Notes: generated by a model not told the origin, from the letters alone. DNA of 16,647 nt from Bacillota bacterium (GCA_023411645.1 JAEYON010000015.1:1-16647), one strand, 5' to 3'; shown: positions 1-7,425, numbered from the stretch's first letter. Translations and numbers: made by a program.

Positions 1-76
1 ACTTTATTATAGGTATTATGGAATGAGCGAAATTTTTCCAGACATATGAACAATATTTAGAAAGGAACTTCATGTT

Positions 77-1114
77 TTGATTACAATAAAAGAAATTGCT
101 CAAATGTGCGGGGTTTCATCATCGACTATATCCAATATATTAAATGGTAAAAAAAATGTTAGCGAGGCCACCAGGCAGAGAGTGCTTGAGGTAGTGAAAC
201 AAACCGGTTTTCAACCGAATTATTTTGCGCAGGGCATGAGAAAACAAAAGACGAATATCATCGGTATCCTGGCCGAAGATTTAAACCAGTTCAGTTCTCC
301 ACCTATTATTGAGGGAATCATGGCTTGCTGCGAGGACATGAATTACAGGACGATCCTGATCAATATGCGGCTATATGACAGATGGGGAAGTACATGGTAT
401 GACGATGATACTAAACTGCATACCGTCCTTAATCCCGCAATTCTGGAGCTGCGTTCCATAAAAGTGGATGGGATCATGTATGTTGCAGGACATGGCAGGA
501 TTATTAACTGTTTTCCTGATGATTTCAAAGTGCCGGCAATGGTGGTGTATGCATATTCGAAGTCACCAAAATTCACATCCGTTTTAATAGATGATGAGAA
601 GGGCGGGTATGATATAACGCGTTATCTTATCTCAATGGGGCACAGGAAGATCGGTGTGGTCGCCGGGACTCCTGATAATCTGCATACGCAGAAAAGAAGC
701 AAGGGATATCAAAGAGCATTATTTGAAGAACAAATTCTATATAATCCGGATTGGATCCAATATGGTGACTGGGAAAGACCGTCTGGCTATAAGCAGGCAA
801 AGAAGCTTATTAATGAAGGAGTAACTGCTATCTTTTGCATGAATGATACTATGGCTGCAGGTGTTTATGATTATCTGGAAGAACATAATTTGAAAGCAGG
901 AGAGGATATTTCTGTCGCCGGATATGACAATAAGGAGATCTCTGAGTATTTAAGGCCTGGTCTTACGACAAATGAAATACCACTTGTTGAAATCGGCAGA
1001 AAATCCGCGGAAATAATGATAGATTCACTTACACAAGACAGTGAAAATAGAAGTCAGAAGACCATCAAGATGCCATGTCGGCTGGTGATACGCAATTCTG
1101 TCAGGAGAATCTAA
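77..1114 (+). CDS. LacI/GalR-family transcriptional repressor
   Basis: A 345-residue DNA-binding regulator, normal length for the LacI family. Residues 2-46 form the N-terminal helix-turn-helix (TIKEIAQMCGVSSSTISNIL), followed by a hinge region around PNYFAQGMR (residues 48-56). From about residue 60 (NIIGILAEDL) to 330 is the periplasmic-binding-protein-like effector domain, with the typical DGIMYV, GHRKIGVVAG, AIFCMNDTMAAG and SVAGYDN segments, so the ligand is probably a sugar. The start is TTG: the frame is closed by a TGA at 47-49 and has no ATG before the conserved N-terminus, and AAAGGA at 61-66 sits 10 nt upstream. An out-of-frame ATG-TTT-TGA (72-80) overlaps this start. The gene lies immediately upstream of importer 1, and three copies of a candidate operator lie between its stop codon and that operon, so local control and perhaps autoregulation are likely. 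The effector sugar cannot be read from the sequence. Confidence 0.93.
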   Translation: MITIKEIAQMCGVSSSTISNILNGKKNVSEATRQRVLEVVKQTGFQPNYFAQGMRKQKTNIIGILAEDLNQFSSPPIIEGIMACCEDMNYRTILINMRLYDRWGSTWYDDDTKLHTVLNPAILELRSIKVDGIMYVAGHGRIINCFPDDFKVPAMVVYAYSKSPKFTSVLIDDEKGGYDITRYLISMGHRKIGVVAGTPDNLHTQKRSKGYQRALFEEQILYNPDWIQYGDWERPSGYKQAKKLINEGVTAIFCMNDTMAAGVYDYLEEHNLKAGEDISVAGYDNKEISEYLRPGLTTNEIPLVEIGRKSAEIMIDSLTQDSENRSQKTIKMPCRLVIRNSVRRI

Positions 1115-1129
1115 GTAAAACGGTTGACC
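1112..1129 (+). promoter_or_regulatory. Candidate LacI-type operator A
   Basis: TAAGTAAAACG (1112-1122) followed by GTTGACC overlaps the stop codon of the repressor gene. The same 11 bp occur at two other places in this gap. The central CG flanked by A-rich and T-rich halves is typical of LacI-family operators. The right half is the weakest of the three copies. Confidence 0.5.
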
Positions 1130-1155
1130 ATAATTAGTCATAAGGCAATCTAAAG

Positions 1156-1191
1156 AACAGATGTTGTCGAATACATGAGACATCTGTTTTT
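1156..1191 (+). terminator. Rho-independent terminator after the repressor gene
   Basis: AACAGATGT (1156-1164) pairs perfectly over 9 bp with ACATCTGTT (1180-1188), with a 15-nt loop, and the T run 1187-1191 follows. It lies about 40 bp after the repressor stop and separates its transcript from importer 1. Confidence 0.75.
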
Positions 1192-1237
1192 GTTTATGCG
1201 TTTTTACAAAACACACTTAAAAATTAGAATATTATAA

Positions 1238-1256
1238 TAAAAACGTTTTACTTAAT
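1238..1256 (-). promoter_or_regulatory. Candidate LacI-type operator B
   Basis: On the minus strand this reads TTAAGTAAAACGTTTTTATT and contains the same TAAGTAAAACG found at 1112 and 1390 (plus-strand 1244-1254). Its centre, AAAACGTTTT (1240-1249), is a perfect 10-bp palindrome, the most symmetric of the three copies. It lies about 140 bp upstream of the predicted transcription start of importer 1, suited to a looping auxiliary operator. Confidence 0.6.
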
Positions 1257-1350
1257 AAAACAAGGCTGAAATATGTGTATTATGCACAAAGAAAAAATAT
1301 AAGAAGAATTAGAATTAATACAATTATTATATATAAATATTTTGTTTGAG

Positions 1351-1380
1351 TTGACATATATATAAATATTGGCTTATAAT
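1351..1380 (+). promoter_or_regulatory. Strong sigma-A promoter for importer 1
   Basis: Perfect -35 TTGACA (1351-1356) and perfect -10 TATAAT (1375-1380), separated by 18 bp, within AT-rich DNA. Transcription would begin near 1387, giving a leader of about 50 nt before the ATG at 1439. A candidate operator sits directly after the start site. Confidence 0.85.
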
Positions 1381-1388
1381 TCCTTTGT

Positions 1389-1408
1389 ATAAGTAAAACG
1401 ATTTATAG
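1389..1408 (+). promoter_or_regulatory. Candidate LacI-type operator C, at the promoter
   Basis: TAAGTAAAACG (1390-1400) followed by ATTTATAG begins within a few bases of the predicted transcription start. A repressor bound here would block initiation or early elongation. It shares 11 identical bases with the copies at 1112 (same strand) and 1244 (opposite strand). The centre-to-centre distance to copy B is about 155 bp. Confidence 0.65.
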
Positions 1409-1423
1409 ACAATTTCGCACAAC

Positions 1424-1430
1424 AAGGGGG
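1424..1430 (+). promoter_or_regulatory. Ribosome binding site deciding the start of permease 1
   Basis: AAGGGGG is 8 nt before ATG 1439 but only 2 nt before the upstream in-frame GTG at 1433, so ATG 1439 is preferred. Confidence 0.7.
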
Positions 1431-1438
1431 CTGTGTGG

Positions 1439-2359
1439 ATGAGGTTGATCGAGAATAAGAGAAAGGCCAGGGGATTTTATGAATTTCTTTATATTTTACC
1501 TTTTCTGGCTATAGTAGCTATTTTTTCATACTATCCGCTTTATGGATGGTTCTATGCTTTTTTTGATTACAAACCGCCATTTCCATTAACCTGGGATAAG
1601 TTTGTAGGACTGAAATGGTTTACAACAATGGTATCAAACAAGGTCAGGATAGCTCAAATTATTGAAGTTCTGAGGAATACATTTGCAATCAGCGGTATTA
1701 GCCTTTTGTTTTCGTGGTTTCCAATGGTTTTTGCCGTATTTCTTAATGAGATTAAGTTTACAAAATTCAAAAAGTTTGTACAGACAGTAACAACACTGCC
1801 TAACTTTATCAGTTGGGTCTTGGTATATTCTGTTGCATATTCCGTATTCAGCAGTACAGGCGCTGTTAATATTGTGGCAATGAAACTGGGGTTGCTTAAT
1901 GAACCGGAGATATTTCTGGCATCATCTGAACATATCTGGTTCAAGATGTGGCTGTGGCTGACATGGAAGAATGCCGGATGGGCGGCAATTATGTATATTG
2001 CAGCTATTGCCGGTATTGATGAAGAGATGATTACGGCTGCGAAGGTTGATGGTGCTTCCAGGATGAGAATCATATGGCATATTACGATTCCGAGTCTGCT
2101 GCCTACTTATTTTGTAATCATCATGTTGAATATGGCAAACTTCCTGTCTAACGGCTTTGAACAGTTCTATGTATTCCAGAATGCATTCAACAAGGACTAT
2201 ATTCAGGTTCTGGACCTGTATGTATACAATCTGGCCATGGGTAACGGCGGCTATTCTCTTTCCGTAGCAATCAGCATATTCAAGAGTGTCGTCAGTATTA
2301 TTCTCTTGTGTACTGCGAACGGAGTATCCAAGCTGGTAAGAGGACAGGGATTTATTTAG
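1439..2359 (+). CDS. ABC sugar importer permease, LplB/YteP type (importer 1)
   Basis: A 306-residue inner-membrane permease that would form a heterodimer with the next gene product and carry a sugar across the membrane. The first helix is YILPFLAIVAIFSYYPLYGW (about residues 18-37), followed by the family-typical soluble stretch YKPPFPLTWDKFVGLKWF. Further hydrophobic segments include NTFAISGISLLFSWFPMVFA, FISWVLVYSVAYSVF, the YFVIIMLNM region and a C-terminal helix, giving about six. The ATPase-docking EAA loop is at about 195-218 (EEMITAAKVDGASRMRIIWH), with the conserved DGA. An in-frame GTG at 1433 exists, but the spacing to the ribosome site favours ATG 1439. The next permease begins 24 bp downstream. 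This is the YteP/LplB lineage of oligosaccharide importers; the substrate is not evident. Confidence 0.93.
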   Translation: MRLIENKRKARGFYEFLYILPFLAIVAIFSYYPLYGWFYAFFDYKPPFPLTWDKFVGLKWFTTMVSNKVRIAQIIEVLRNTFAISGISLLFSWFPMVFAVFLNEIKFTKFKKFVQTVTTLPNFISWVLVYSVAYSVFSSTGAVNIVAMKLGLLNEPEIFLASSEHIWFKMWLWLTWKNAGWAAIMYIAAIAGIDEEMITAAKVDGASRMRIIWHITIPSLLPTYFVIIMLNMANFLSNGFEQFYVFQNAFNKDYIQVLDLYVYNLAMGNGGYSLSVAISIFKSVVSIILLCTANGVSKLVRGQGFI

Positions 2360-2383
2360 CCCATTAAGTCAGGAGGACACGAT

Positions 2384-3316
2384 ATGAATGAGAAAAACCC
2401 AAGAGCATCAAAGCATAAACTGCATGTCAGCGTAGGCGACAGGCTTATAAGCGCCATTACCTATTTTGTATATTCAATATTTGCATTCGTATGCGTTTAT
2501 CCTTTTTACTATATTTTCATCAACTCAATCAGCGCGAATGACCTGAGTGACAAAGGCAAGGTATTATTCTGGCCGTTAGGAATACATTTTTCCAACTATG
2601 TAAATGTGCTTAATATTCCGGATCTGTTTAACGCGCTGCAGGTTTCGGTTGCAAGAACAGTGGTAGGAACGGTTCTTACGGTTTTGTTCGCAGCCTTCCT
2701 TGGATATATGTTTACAAGAGAAACACTGTGGCACAGGAAATTCTGGTACCGTTTTGTGGTGGTTACCATGTATTTTAATGCCGGTATCATTCCATGGTTT
2801 ATTACTATGATGAATCTGCGTCTTACCAATAATTTCTGGGGATACATATGGCCGGTTGTAGTACAGCCTTTCTATATTGTATTGTGCAAAACCTTCGTAG
2901 AGTCCATTCCAAAGGAACTGCAAGAGGCGGCGGAGATTGATGGAGCTGGTACCTTGACTGTCTTTTTCAGAGTTATGCTTCCGGTTATAAAGCCGATTCT
3001 TGCAACAATTGCTATCTTCGCTGCGGTAGCACAATGGAATTCTTTCCAGGATACACTGCTGCTGGTAACCAATAACAAGCTTTACACATTGCAGTTTGTT
3101 CTGTATCAATACATCAATCAGGCAAACTCTCTTAAAGGCTTGATAAACAACTCGTCGAGTACGGCAAATCTGGCTGCGAGTCTCGCAAAAGCGCAGACGG
3201 CAACCTCGGTCCGTATGACGGTTACAGTCCTTGTTGTAACACCGATTATTATGGTATATCCGATCTTCCAGAGATTCTTCGTAAAAGGTATTATGATCGG
3301 GGCTGTAAAGGGATAG
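2384..3316 (+). CDS. ABC sugar importer permease, YtcP/LplC type (importer 1)
   Basis: The second permease subunit, 310 residues, in the binding-protein-dependent inner-membrane component family. The N-terminus is cytoplasmic (KHKLHVSVGDRLISAI), followed by the first helix YFVYSIFAFVCVYPFYYIFI and then NSISANDLSDKGKVLFWPLG, a pattern typical of YtcP-like proteins. The EAA loop is at about 177-200 (KELQEAAEIDGAGTLTVFFR). The C-terminus, VYPIFQRFFVKGIMIGAVKG, is a hallmark of this group. AGGAGG (2371-2376) lies 7 nt before the ATG. The gene is co-transcribed with the preceding permease and the following binding protein. No ATPase gene accompanies the pair; in Bacillus subtilis related importers share MsmX, so a distant ATPase is inferred. 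Confidence 0.93.
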   Translation: MNEKNPRASKHKLHVSVGDRLISAITYFVYSIFAFVCVYPFYYIFINSISANDLSDKGKVLFWPLGIHFSNYVNVLNIPDLFNALQVSVARTVVGTVLTVLFAAFLGYMFTRETLWHRKFWYRFVVVTMYFNAGIIPWFITMMNLRLTNNFWGYIWPVVVQPFYIVLCKTFVESIPKELQEAAEIDGAGTLTVFFRVMLPVIKPILATIAIFAAVAQWNSFQDTLLLVTNNKLYTLQFVLYQYINQANSLKGLINNSSSTANLAASLAKAQTATSVRMTVTVLVVTPIIMVYPIFQRFFVKGIMIGAVKG

Positions 3317-3325
3317 GGTAATGAG

Positions 3326-3347
3326 CAATGAAGGCAAGCCTTCGTTG
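3326..3347 (+). other. Stem-loop between permease and binding-protein genes
   Basis: CAATGAAGGC (3326-3335) can pair with GCCTTCGTTG (3338-3347), 10 bp including one G-U pair, around AA; sterically it is about 8 bp closing a small loop. There is no T run after it, so it is not a clear terminator. A hairpin at this junction could stabilise the downstream binding-protein mRNA or cause partial attenuation. This is inferred from position only. Confidence 0.55.
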
Positions 3348-3389
3348 TTGATTATAGAAACATTTACTCAATAAAAGGAGGTCTAAATT

Positions 3390-5177
3390 ATGGGGTTCAA
3401 AAAGGTACTATCATTACTGCTGGTACTAACACTTGTGGCAGCAACGGCTTTGACCGGATGCGGAAATACTGCAGGTGAGAACAAGGATGTTACAACAGCA
3501 GATAAACCGGCAGATAAACCGGCGGACAGTGGAAATGGCGAAGAAGACAAAGGCACTGCAGCTATTTCTCATGATAAGCAACTGACAATTGACATCTATG
3601 ACGTTGCAGCGAATTATCAGGGATTGCAAAGCGGTTGGTTTGACAAGGTTGTAAAAGACCGGTTCAATCTGGCACTTAATATCCTGGCACCCCAGGTAGC
3701 AGGCGATGCATTATACCAGACACGTATAAGCTCCGGAAATCTAGGCGATATCGTTGTGCTTGAGCCGACAGATTTCTCAGACTGTGTTCAGAACGGGCTG
3801 ATCAAGGATATCAGCGCTGAGATTACAAACTGGTCTAACCTGATGGATTATGCGGATCAGATCGGCGTATTCAATAAAGGTCTTCCCGGAAACGATGCGG
3901 GTAAAACATATGGAATTCCGTGCCAGATGACGAATACATCCCCGACATCTTATTCACAAGATGTTATTTATTCAAGCCCTCAGCTTCGGTGGGATCTGTA
4001 CAATGCAATCGGTGCTCCTGAAATCGCTGATTTGAATGGACTTTTGGACGCTCTGGCAGAAATGCAGAAAATTCATCCGAAAAATGATGCCGGGGATCCG
4101 GCCTACGCAATGACCCTATGGCCTGACTGGGATGGCGGCGACAATATGTTGGGTATCGCAAATGTTGTACAGCTGACCACATGGTATGGAGAGAAAATCA
4201 AGGGTTCTGTTGTATTAAAACCCGATGGAGAATTTTACAAGCTTACAGATAAGACCGGGACTTATTACAAGATGCTTCACTTCCTGTACGAAGCACAGCA
4301 AAGAGGTCTTATAGATCCTGACTCCAAGGATCAGGATTGGAGCGCAGTATACCCGAAAATTACAGCAGGACAGGTTCATATGCTCTGGTACAGCTGGCAG
4401 GGGGGATTCTGGAATACACAGGAAAAGCTTGAAAATGGTTCAGCTTTTATCTTCATTCCGGTAAAAGATCAGAAATATTATGCGGATTCTGATACGTATT
4501 ATGGAAGCGGCCGTGTCTTTGGTGTAGGCGCCGGTGTTGATGATGAGAAGTATGCAAGGATTATGGAATTCCTTGACTGGTATGCAAGCCCTGAGGGTCT
4601 GGAATTCCAGCATATTGGCTTGGAAGGCTTTAACTATACAAGAGGCGCCGATGGAAAACTCACCATTATGAATGAAAACGCGCTGATGGATAACCTGCCT
4701 GTTCCCGAAGAGTTTGGCGGTGGCGGCTACAATGACGGAAACAATGCAATCAATCAGTGGATCGTTGATGCGATCAGCATAAACCCAAATAGTGGGGAGC
4801 CCTATTCAAGAACATACTGGAGCACATACAAGGCGGCAACTCAGACACAGATGAAGAAAGACTGGGCTGCAAAATTCGGCGCGGCTGAACCTGCAGAGTG
4901 GATGAAGAAGAACAATGTGATGCTGGTTAGCCCGAATGTCAGCGTATCACTGCCAAGTGATACGAATGATGTTGCAGTTTATCGCAACTCCTGCGGAGAG
5001 GTCCTTGAAGAGTACTCATGGAAGATGATATTCTGCGGCAGCGATAGTAAATTCGATGCTCTTTGGGATGAGATGGTAGAGAAGATGAATGGAAATGGTT
5101 ATGAAGACCTTGTTAAGTTTGATCTTGAGAAATGGCAGATTGAACTGGATGCTAAGAATGCAGCAATGGGGAAATAA
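3390..5177 (+). CDS. Extracellular solute-binding lipoprotein of importer 1
   Basis: A 595-residue sugar-binding protein anchored outside the membrane that delivers substrate to the two preceding permeases. The signal peptide is a KK-containing N-region plus LSLLLVLTLVAATA, with lipobox LTGC and the lipidated cysteine at residue 24. A hydrophilic linker containing a short repeat (ADKPADKPAD) precedes the folded domain, which starts at about residue 64 (KQLTIDIYDV). The large size matches the LplA/YtcQ-type cluster of binding proteins, which is larger than the roughly 400-residue maltose-type proteins. Tryptophan- and tyrosine-rich segments such as HMLWYSWQGGFWN are consistent with sugar stacking. 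AAAGGAGGT (3374-3382) gives an excellent start at ATG 3390. It is clearly more distant from the two binding proteins at 10783 and 12688 than those are from each other. The ligand is unknown. Confidence 0.92.
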   Translation: MGFKKVLSLLLVLTLVAATALTGCGNTAGENKDVTTADKPADKPADSGNGEEDKGTAAISHDKQLTIDIYDVAANYQGLQSGWFDKVVKDRFNLALNILAPQVAGDALYQTRISSGNLGDIVVLEPTDFSDCVQNGLIKDISAEITNWSNLMDYADQIGVFNKGLPGNDAGKTYGIPCQMTNTSPTSYSQDVIYSSPQLRWDLYNAIGAPEIADLNGLLDALAEMQKIHPKNDAGDPAYAMTLWPDWDGGDNMLGIANVVQLTTWYGEKIKGSVVLKPDGEFYKLTDKTGTYYKMLHFLYEAQQRGLIDPDSKDQDWSAVYPKITAGQVHMLWYSWQGGFWNTQEKLENGSAFIFIPVKDQKYYADSDTYYGSGRVFGVGAGVDDEKYARIMEFLDWYASPEGLEFQHIGLEGFNYTRGADGKLTIMNENALMDNLPVPEEFGGGGYNDGNNAINQWIVDAISINPNSGEPYSRTYWSTYKAATQTQMKKDWAAKFGAAEPAEWMKKNNVMLVSPNVSVSLPSDTNDVAVYRNSCGEVLEEYSWKMIFCGSDSKFDALWDEMVEKMNGNGYEDLVKFDLEKWQIELDAKNAAMGK

Positions 5178-5234
5178 TGTCGTCTATATTCTGACGGCAG
5201 ACTTAAAGTACGCTTTTGGATAATAGTAACTCAG

Positions 5235-5310
5235 AGGGACTTATCTGAGAAACATTGGCTCTGCTCCAATAGCTGGTGAGAAGCCATGTTAAGCAGATAG
5301 GTCCCTTTTT
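5235..5310 (+). terminator. Long branched terminator of importer 1 operon
   Basis: AGGGACTTATCTG (5235-5247) pairs with CAGATAGGTCCCT (5294-5306), 13 bp with one G-U, followed by the T run 5306-5310, C, and TTTT. The 46-nt loop itself folds: ACATTGGCT (5252-5260) against AGCCATGT (5282-5289) with one bulged T. A competing hairpin, CTCAGA (5230-5235) with TCTGAG (5244-5249), uses the same left arm. It closes the importer 1 transcript 58 bp after the stop codon. Confidence 0.8.
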
Positions 5311-5489
5311 CTTTTAACTGGTTGTGTTGTAAACCTAATTCTGCCTGTTGCTGATCAAATGTGTATTGACTCCTATATACAGAAATTGCAGTAATTATTA
5401 ACAACACTAATGATGAGTTAAAGAGGCTGCTGAGGATTTGTAGAATAACATTAGCAGATTTAAGATTAATTGACGAAAGGGTAAATACA
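5311..5489 (+). other. Gap upstream of the beta-helix gene, no clear promoter
   Basis: Together with the terminator this makes a 312-bp gene-free stretch (5178-5489). A TTGACT at about 5367 has no well-placed -10, and TAGAAT near 5443 is a fair -10 with only a weak -35 (TTAAAG). A promoter is expected here because a terminator precedes it, but I cannot place it with confidence. No copy of the TAAGTAAAACG motif is present. Confidence 0.35.
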
Positions 5490-7400
5490 ATGATGAAAGA
5501 ATTTGATCCTACTGCACAGCTTCCTGACGGCCAAATGCTTGAGTTCTGGGAAGTCCCGCAAAAGTACGACCGCGAGATCCATGTGGACAATCAAAATCCG
5601 CGGGCATCTGATAAAAATGACGGTACTGCAGCAAGACCGTTAAAAACGATCAATGCCGCTGCTCAGAATGCAACTCCCGGTACAAGAGTGCTGATTCATT
5701 CCGGCACATACCGCGAAACGGTACAGCCTGCCATAGGCGGTGAAAATCCGGAAAGAATGATAAGTTATGAAGCCTTCGAGGGTGAGGAAGCTATCATCAA
5801 GGCCTCAGTGGAGGTAAAGAGCTTCCGGCCAAGTATGGGTTGGAGGTTGATTAGAGGTTTTGGTGAAGACACCGCAAAAATAAAAAGCGTCAAAGTGTGG
5901 GAGATTGAATTGGATCCGGAGGATTTTAAAGGCTATAATCCTTTCTGTGCCGTAAATATCCTTCATGACCGACTGTTTATCGAATATGATAAAACCGATA
6001 TGACAACTTATCTAAACAGAAGGGGTATGGTTTTTATAGACGGCAGACCGATGAAGCAGGTTGGGCTGTACTACCTTCTTAGTGAAAATGAAAATGCATT
6101 CTGGGTCGAAGCAAACGGGCAGAAGGTACATATCCGTCTGTCCGGTGACGATGATCCAGGGAATCATATAGTAGAGCTGAGCAATCGGGAGCAATGCTTT
6201 GCACCGAAGGTACCCTTCCTGTCCTATATTATGGTGAAGGGACTGACGCTGGCGCATGCGGCGACTGGCGCTCCGGTGCCTCAGCGCGGCTCTCTTTCCT
6301 GCTATCGCGGACATCATTGGATTATTGAAGACTGTACAATCGATTGGTCCAATGCAACCGGTATAGACTGTGGAAACGAATGCTGGCACCATACTATGAT
6401 AGAGGGACAAATCGTTGGTAACTCCATCATACGCCGCAACACGATTAAGGATGTCGGTGTATGTGCTATTGCAGGAATGTTTGTGAAAAATATGCTCATT
6501 GAGGATAACCTGATCACCGGCACGGGATGGCAGAGGATGGAGCTCTCCTGGGAAGCGGGAGGAATCAAGGTTCATAATTGTGTTAACTCACTTATCCGCC
6601 GCAATATCATAAAGGAATGCTATGGCTGTGATGCGCTGTGGATGGATGTCGGGAATGAAAATAACCGTATCACTTCGAATCTATTCCTTGATGGGATCAA
6701 TTCCAGGGAGCATATCTTTATTGAATGTACCAGAGATGCGGAAAACCTCATTGATAATAATATTATTTGGAATGTTGAAGGCAGGTACGACAAGAGTGCA
6801 GTGCCTAATGAGCCCGGATCTTCCGGTTGGTACAAAACGACCGAGTCCGATGTCAGAAATGGCTATGGTATATATCTTGAGGGTACCGACAGACTACGGA
6901 TGGTGAACAATCTGATCGGTAAATGCAACAAGGCGGGGTTTTTCGCCAAGGTGGTGGCATTCCGTTTGCAGGTCAGGCGCGGCGGAACTTCGAGGGAGAA
7001 TAAGTTTTTTAACAACCTTTTCTACCAGTGCGGAGATGCTGCAATTATTCTGCCAAACGTGTATAATATAGTAGAGGGAAATGCATATGCGAAGATGCCA
7101 GGCGGTTACCTGCGTGTAATGTATCCCGAACCGGAAATGTGCCTGGATCTGGCGGCATGGCAAGAATTCTGCGGCTTTGACAGGACAGGATGCACTTGTG
7201 ATGTGGAGATTGACATCAATAGCGACGACCTTACTATGGAAGTATTGTTCAAAAAAGCGCTGCCCGAAGTGAAAACGGATGAAAAATGCTGTACGGACTA
7301 TTATGGCGTTCCGGCTGGTGAACTTAGAACTGCCGGCCCGTTTGCTGGATTGAACGGCGAGAGGGTATTAATAAACATTGACCCCAGAGACAGTAAATGA
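5490..7400 (+). CDS. Cytoplasmic right-handed beta-helix protein, GH141-like glycosidase
   Basis: A 636-residue protein. Residues 31-105 form a DUF1565-like N-terminal cap: HVDNQNPRASDKNDGT, then RPLKTINAAAQNATPGTRVL and HSGTYRETV, as in many polysaccharide-acting beta-helix enzymes. Residues from about 240 to 530 show repeated short strands rich in Asn, Ile and Gly (WIIEDCTIDWSNATGI, NSIIRRNTIKDVG, NMLIEDNLITGTG, NSLIRRNIIKEC, RLRMVNNLIGKCN), the coils of a right-handed parallel beta-helix. The order of elements (PGT..HSGTYRE, GGENPERMISYEA, KGYNPF, the middle HIVELSNR..CFAPKVPFLSYIMVKGLTLAHAATGAPVP cut around residues 230-262) resembles glycoside hydrolase family 141, which includes fucosidase and xylanase activities. 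This assignment is from memory of the family pattern and is tentative. There is no signal peptide, so it should act in the cytosol on imported oligosaccharide. AAAGGG at 5476-5481 supports the ATG at 5490; a second ATG follows at 5493. The kinase gene begins 25 bp after its stop. Confidence 0.8.
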   Translation: MMKEFDPTAQLPDGQMLEFWEVPQKYDREIHVDNQNPRASDKNDGTAARPLKTINAAAQNATPGTRVLIHSGTYRETVQPAIGGENPERMISYEAFEGEEAIIKASVEVKSFRPSMGWRLIRGFGEDTAKIKSVKVWEIELDPEDFKGYNPFCAVNILHDRLFIEYDKTDMTTYLNRRGMVFIDGRPMKQVGLYYLLSENENAFWVEANGQKVHIRLSGDDDPGNHIVELSNREQCFAPKVPFLSYIMVKGLTLAHAATGAPVPQRGSLSCYRGHHWIIEDCTIDWSNATGIDCGNECWHHTMIEGQIVGNSIIRRNTIKDVGVCAIAGMFVKNMLIEDNLITGTGWQRMELSWEAGGIKVHNCVNSLIRRNIIKECYGCDALWMDVGNENNRITSNLFLDGINSREHIFIECTRDAENLIDNNIIWNVEGRYDKSAVPNEPGSSGWYKTTESDVRNGYGIYLEGTDRLRMVNNLIGKCNKAGFFAKVVAFRLQVRRGGTSRENKFFNNLFYQCGDAAIILPNVYNIVEGNAYAKMPGGYLRVMYPEPEMCLDLAAWQEFCGFDRTGCTCDVEIDINSDDLTMEVLFKKALPEVKTDEKCCTDYYGVPAGELRTAGPFAGLNGERVLINIDPRDSK

Positions 7401-7410
7401 TAAGATTCTT

Positions 7411-7417
7411 GGGGGTG
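7411..7417 (+). promoter_or_regulatory. Ribosome binding site deciding the kinase start
   Basis: GGGGGTG lies 8 nt before GTG 7426. The longer frame from TTG 7378 overlaps the previous gene and has no comparable site, so GTG 7426 is preferred. Confidence 0.65.
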
Positions 7418-7425
7418 CCAATTTT

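Noticed and set aside
2576..3337. A 253-residue open frame on the minus strand opposite the second permease
   Set aside because: It is antisense to a well-supported permease, rich in Arg, Cys, His and Asn without domain pattern, and has no ribosome site; it is a shadow of the coding strand.
3499..3528. Short repeat GCAGATAAACCG considered as a CRISPR or regulatory repeat
   Set aside because: It encodes the ADKPADKPAD linker of the lipoprotein, a common low-complexity spacer after the lipidated cysteine.
5367..5400. TTGACT considered as the -35 of a promoter for the beta-helix gene
   Set aside because: With 16 to 18 bp spacing no acceptable -10 follows; the better TAATTA is 20 bp away.
5231..5590. 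A 119-residue minus-strand open frame spanning the gap before the beta-helix gene, considered as a decayed transposase end
   Set aside because: Its first third is antisense to the beta-helix gene and its last part is the terminator hairpin read backwards; I recognise no transposase motif and see no inverted repeats or target duplication.
6012..6575. A 187-residue minus-strand open frame inside the beta-helix gene
   Set aside because: Antisense to a gene with clear family features; no domain pattern or ribosome site.
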